Shown here: piece after piece, positions 61,598 to 64,000 of the stretch
Layout of the letters: every line of letters starts with the position of its first letter
Position numbering within the stretch: the stretch's first letter is position 1
Source: Sphaerothrix epifaneia
GTDB lineage: Bacteria; Cyanobacteriota; Cyanobacteriia; Phormidesmidales; Phormidesmidaceae
Direction: 5' to 3'
Length of the DNA: 64,000 nucleotides
NCBI RefSeq assembly: GCF_042788235.1
Contig: NZ_JBHZOL010000102.1
Coordinates: 15,437 to 79,436, forward strand
Notes under the pieces: model-generated
Told to the model about the DNA's origin: nothing
What the model saw: only the letters and a program-made list of their open reading frames with translations
Databases searched by the model: none
Translations under genes and position numbers: made by a program

Positions 61598-62518
61598 AGA
61601 ACCAGAACTGCGCCGACCTGAGCGATATCGTTCTAGGCGCTGCATTGCCATTTGCAAACTGAGTCGCATCCGGTTGAATGATTGAGCTAATTGCCCGACT
61701 TCATCTTTGGAGGATTGGGTAAACTCAGCGTCAGTATCGCCTGTACTGACAGCTTCTGCAACCATCGCCATACGATTGAGCGGACGCACCACATAGCGTT
61801 GAAGCCAAATATTGACCAGAAAAATGGCGATCGCAAACACTGCGACAAAAATTCCCAAAATTAACAGTAATGATTTGCGAGCGCTGCTCAATACCGTAGA
61901 CGCCGGCACTGAAATTACTTGGGCACCGACAATTTCGTCCATCTGCCAATCGAATCCATGTTCACTGCCATAGCGATCGACTAAACTGGCAGGTGCTGCT
62001 GAGGCCAAACCATGGCACTCCAAACAGCTTTGCTCAACAATTTGAATGGGCCGCGCAATATAAAAGAGTTCACCGCTCGGTGTCGAGCGAAACCCGTTGA
62101 CCTCTTTAGGGTTACTTTGGGCACGAAAACCTTCAATGATGCGAGTTTCAAAGGCATCCGCTTGATCCCTCGGATTGGTGGGATTGAGGGTAGCTTCTTT
62201 GTAGAAAAAATCGCTATAAAGTGGACTCGAACGAAACGTCTCAAATACCTCACGGGCAGAGTAAGAGGGCACGGTTTCTGGTAAAAACTCAGTGGCTAAA
62301 CGAGCTGTCAGTTCTGGCTTAACTTCGCTGTTGGTATACTCTCGCACCGAGTTCATGGTTTCCATTAACATAAGCGCCTTGGTAGTCACTTGTACCTGGG
62401 CACCATAGTTAAGAGTGCTAGAGAGGGCAGCCCCACTGGCCACAATACCGCTTAAAAATATCAAGACTAGAAGCAGCGTAAATTTTTGACCGAGCTTGAG
62501 ATCCTTGAGCTTAAACAT
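61589..62518 (-). CDS. Tll0287-like (DUF3365) c-heme receptor with HAMP domain
   Basis: 309 residues. A first membrane helix at ~13-35, then a ~180-residue periplasmic DUF3365/Tll0287-like domain with the c-type heme motif CLECH (Cys165, Cys168, His169). A second helix at ~217-240 and a HAMP domain at ~240-295 (VVRPLNRMAMVAEAVSTGD ... DEVGQLAQSFNRMRLSL) follow. There is no kinase, cyclase or methyl-accepting output, so it must act through a partner. Its last codons overlap the end of the convergent cyclase-kinase gene by 9 bp. That pairing makes the cyclase-kinase a candidate partner, though this is inference. Confidence 0.88.
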   Translation of the reverse strand: MFKLKDLKLGQKFTLLLVLIFLSGIVASGAALSSTLNYGAQVQVTTKALMLMETMNSVREYTNSEVKPELTARLATEFLPETVPSYSAREVFETFRSSPLYSDFFYKEATLNPTNPRDQADAFETRIIEGFRAQSNPKEVNGFRSTPSGELFYIARPIQIVEQSCLECHGLASAAPASLVDRYGSEHGFDWQMDEIVGAQVISVPASTVLSSARKSLLLILGIFVAVFAIAIFLVNIWLQRYVVRPLNRMAMVAEAVSTGDTDAEFTQSSKDEVGQLAQSFNRMRLSLQMAMQRLERYRSGRRSSGSSK

Positions 62519-62638
62519 AACGATTTCAAAGTCAACATCCTGAAAATGAGGTATGCCAAAAAAGGACTTAGCCCATCTTTGGCAACAGCGGCAGCGGTTT
62601 TGGCACCCTCAAATGGAAGCAGCAGACAGCTATCTATA

Positions 62639-62729
62639 GCTAAAGGCAGCAGGCTAAAAGCAGGGTGAAAGGTTTTCGACAAGAGGCTTTCAGCCGTTGA
62701 AGTGTCTTAACCTGGGTGTCTATAGCCAT
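62639..62729 (-). repeat. Dispersed ~95-bp hairpin repeat, copy D
   Basis: Read on the minus strand it runs from ATGGCTATAGACACC to CTTTAGC and carries the TGAAAG/CTTTCA stem. The middle is a few bases shorter than in copy B. It lies in the 442-bp gap upstream of both the heme receptor gene and the WecB/TagA gene. Outside the repeat that gap shows no gene. Confidence 0.72.
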
Positions 62730-62960
62730 AAATACAGAAGACTTCTTTTATTAAGCCGTTTTTTCGAAGCGGCATGGCAAAGCTTTAGAGACTTTAAACA
62801 ACTCTTCAACCAGAATCATTAGATTTTCATCAAGCCAACTGCGTCATCAGGAAGACACTGGTTTGCAGACTAGCCTACGCAAGTCACAAAAATCAGAGAC
62901 AATAGACAACGGCAACTTTAGCCACTTCAATGAGAGAAATTTGTCGCCGGAGAGTTGTAT

Positions 62961-63689
62961 ATGCTACCAGATCGCCTAGAACAGCTTTCTGTGATGGGAC
63001 TACCGATTCACTGGAGTCGAGACTACGCTGGCTGGTTGTTATCCAACATGCGCCAAGGCAGGGGAGCCCATGTCGTCACCTTAAATGCCGAGATGTCAAT
63101 GCAGGCTGACCAAAATGTGGTCTTACGCAAAATTATTCAGTCTGCAGATTTAGTGATTCCAGATGGCGCAGGCATTGTGCTTTATTTTCGGCTGAAGGGT
63201 AAACGTATTCAGCGCTGTCCCGGCATTGAACTAGCAGCTGAATTGTTGCAGAAAGTAGCTCCAGACGAAGCGGTCTTTTTTTATGGCGGCACTCCTGGCG
63301 TCGCGGAAACAGCTATGCAGGCTTGGCAGCAGCGATCGCCTAACTTAGCGATCGCTGGTGTACAGCACGGTTATCTAACACCGGAACAGCAACCTGCTTT
63401 TCAAGAGAGCTTACGCAGCTTACAGCCCAAGTTAATCTTTGTTGGGTTAGGGGTGCCTCGCCAAGAGTTTTGGATTGCTGAACACCGACATCTCTGCCCT
63501 CAAGCTATCTGGGTGGGCGTCGGTGGTAGCTTTGATATTTGGTCAGGCAGCAAAAGCCGTGCTCCAGCTTGGTTTCGTCAAAATCATCTCGAATGGCTCT
63601 ATCGGCTATATCAAGAACCCTGGCGTTGGCGGCGGATGCTTTCCTTGCCCCAATTTGCATGGCGAGCCTTGACCTATACCAAGCCATAA
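62961..63689 (+). CDS. WecB/TagA/CpsF-family glycosyltransferase
   Basis: 242 residues from ATG 62961, chosen because GGAG lies eight bases upstream; the TTG at 62955 is the alternative. A GT26 fold with VVTLNAEMSMQADQN, the conserved DLVIPDGAGIVLYFR, RCPGIELAAELLQ, FYGGTPGVAETAM, VGLGVPRQEFWIAEH and the C-terminal RAPAWFRQNHLEWLYRLYQEPWRWRR, which is very typical. These enzymes transfer N-acetylmannosamine(uronate)-type sugars onto lipid-linked carriers for cell-surface glycans. It is monotopic, at the cytoplasmic face. Single gene. Confidence 0.94.
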   Translation: MLPDRLEQLSVMGLPIHWSRDYAGWLLSNMRQGRGAHVVTLNAEMSMQADQNVVLRKIIQSADLVIPDGAGIVLYFRLKGKRIQRCPGIELAAELLQKVAPDEAVFFYGGTPGVAETAMQAWQQRSPNLAIAGVQHGYLTPEQQPAFQESLRSLQPKLIFVGLGVPRQEFWIAEHRHLCPQAIWVGVGGSFDIWSGSKSRAPAWFRQNHLEWLYRLYQEPWRWRRMLSLPQFAWRALTYTKP

Positions 63690-64000
63690 AACATCAAAAG
63701 TTGAGGCTGTTCATACTTTGTCAAGCCTGACTTAGCTGTTTAGATTTTCTTAACTAATAAACATAAACTTTTACTTGTAAAAACAAAACTGAGATAGCCG
63801 CAGCCATTGCAGCCTCCTTTTCTCATAAAGCCTGAAAAGCAAGCCTGAAAAGCGTTTGACGGAGGTAAGTAGACAGGAGAAATAGCTCAGTCAATAACTT
63901 TTCTGGACAAAAAGGTTTACAAAAATAAGTATTAAAGCTAATCTCTTAATGTAGGCATTCACAGATTGCTTACAAAAGTATATATTTCTTTTAGGTATTC
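63690..64000. other. 311-bp terminal intergenic region with a 13-bp tandem repeat
   Basis: No gene is seen to the end of the window. AAGCCTGAAAAGC is perfectly duplicated in tandem at 63828-63840 and 63841-63853. The last ~100 bases are AT-rich. The region may be the upstream control region of a gene beyond the window. Confidence 0.5.

Noticed and set aside
1..64000. Frequent GCGATCGC octamers considered as an interspersed mobile repeat
   Set aside because: This is the HIP1 motif, abundant genome-wide in many cyanobacteria and not specific to this region.

Overview
The window is chromosomal DNA from a cyanobacterium. The octamer GCGATCGC (HIP1) recurs throughout, inside and between genes. 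Photosynthesis-linked genes are present: gun4 (7701-8423), ycf3 (38780-39301), an HHL1-like gene (54063-54476) and an FtsH2-type ftsH (29516-31402). Conserved cyanobacterial families such as DUF1816, DUF4174 and DUF4278 also occur. The many signalling genes suggest a larger-genome, possibly filamentous species, which I cannot name. I see no rRNA, prophage, transposase, insertion sequence or CRISPR array, so this reads as core chromosome.

Layout. 1-9.3 kb: the 3' end of a LamG-domain protein, DUF1816, an SDR oxidoreductase, a RemA-like small protein, a GlcE-like flavoprotein, a GST, a degenerate GAF histidine kinase, canonical gun4 and a NarL-type response regulator. 9.4-22 kb: icd behind an NtcA-type palindrome, a 1275-residue membrane protein divergent from a MocR-type regulator, two tandem GUN4-domain genes, an LD-carboxypeptidase and gdhA. 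22-35.7 kb: a glycosyltransferase, an MBL-fold protein, ppa, a REC-PAS-cyclase protein, a MurG-like glycosyltransferase, ftsH, an exported protein, gltX with tRNA-Asp just upstream, and a RecB-like nuclease. 35.9-49 kb: a cysteine lyase paired with a histidine kinase, gatC, ycf3, an ACP-like protein, a REC-GGDEF-EAL protein, aroA, DUF4174, fructokinase, a long-chain prenyl diphosphate synthase, an ACT-domain protein and argS. 49-64 kb: a UbiA-like enzyme, an SGNH-like protein, small stress and membrane proteins, two EamA transporters, the divergent perR/peroxiredoxin pair, a GTPase, a cyclase-kinase fusion convergent with a c-heme/HAMP receptor, and a WecB/TagA glycosyltransferase.

How the genes work together. 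Icd makes and GdhA can consume 2-oxoglutarate, and both genes carry GTA-N8-TAC sites upstream, which suggests nitrogen control by NtcA. perR and prx form a peroxide-response module with a Per-box-like palindrome over the peroxiredoxin promoter. FtsH, Ycf3, GUN4, the HHL1-like protein and the prenyl synthase serve thylakoid biogenesis and repair. Several signalling proteins have lost catalytic residues and probably act as binding or scaffold modules.

The least expected items are a dispersed ~95-bp hairpin-containing repeat in four intergenic copies (1.4, 11.1, 59.2 and 62.7 kb), the cyclase-Ser/Thr kinase fusion facing a heme-c/HAMP receptor, a histidine kinase without its phospho-acceptor His, and three GUN4-domain genes within 11.3 kb.
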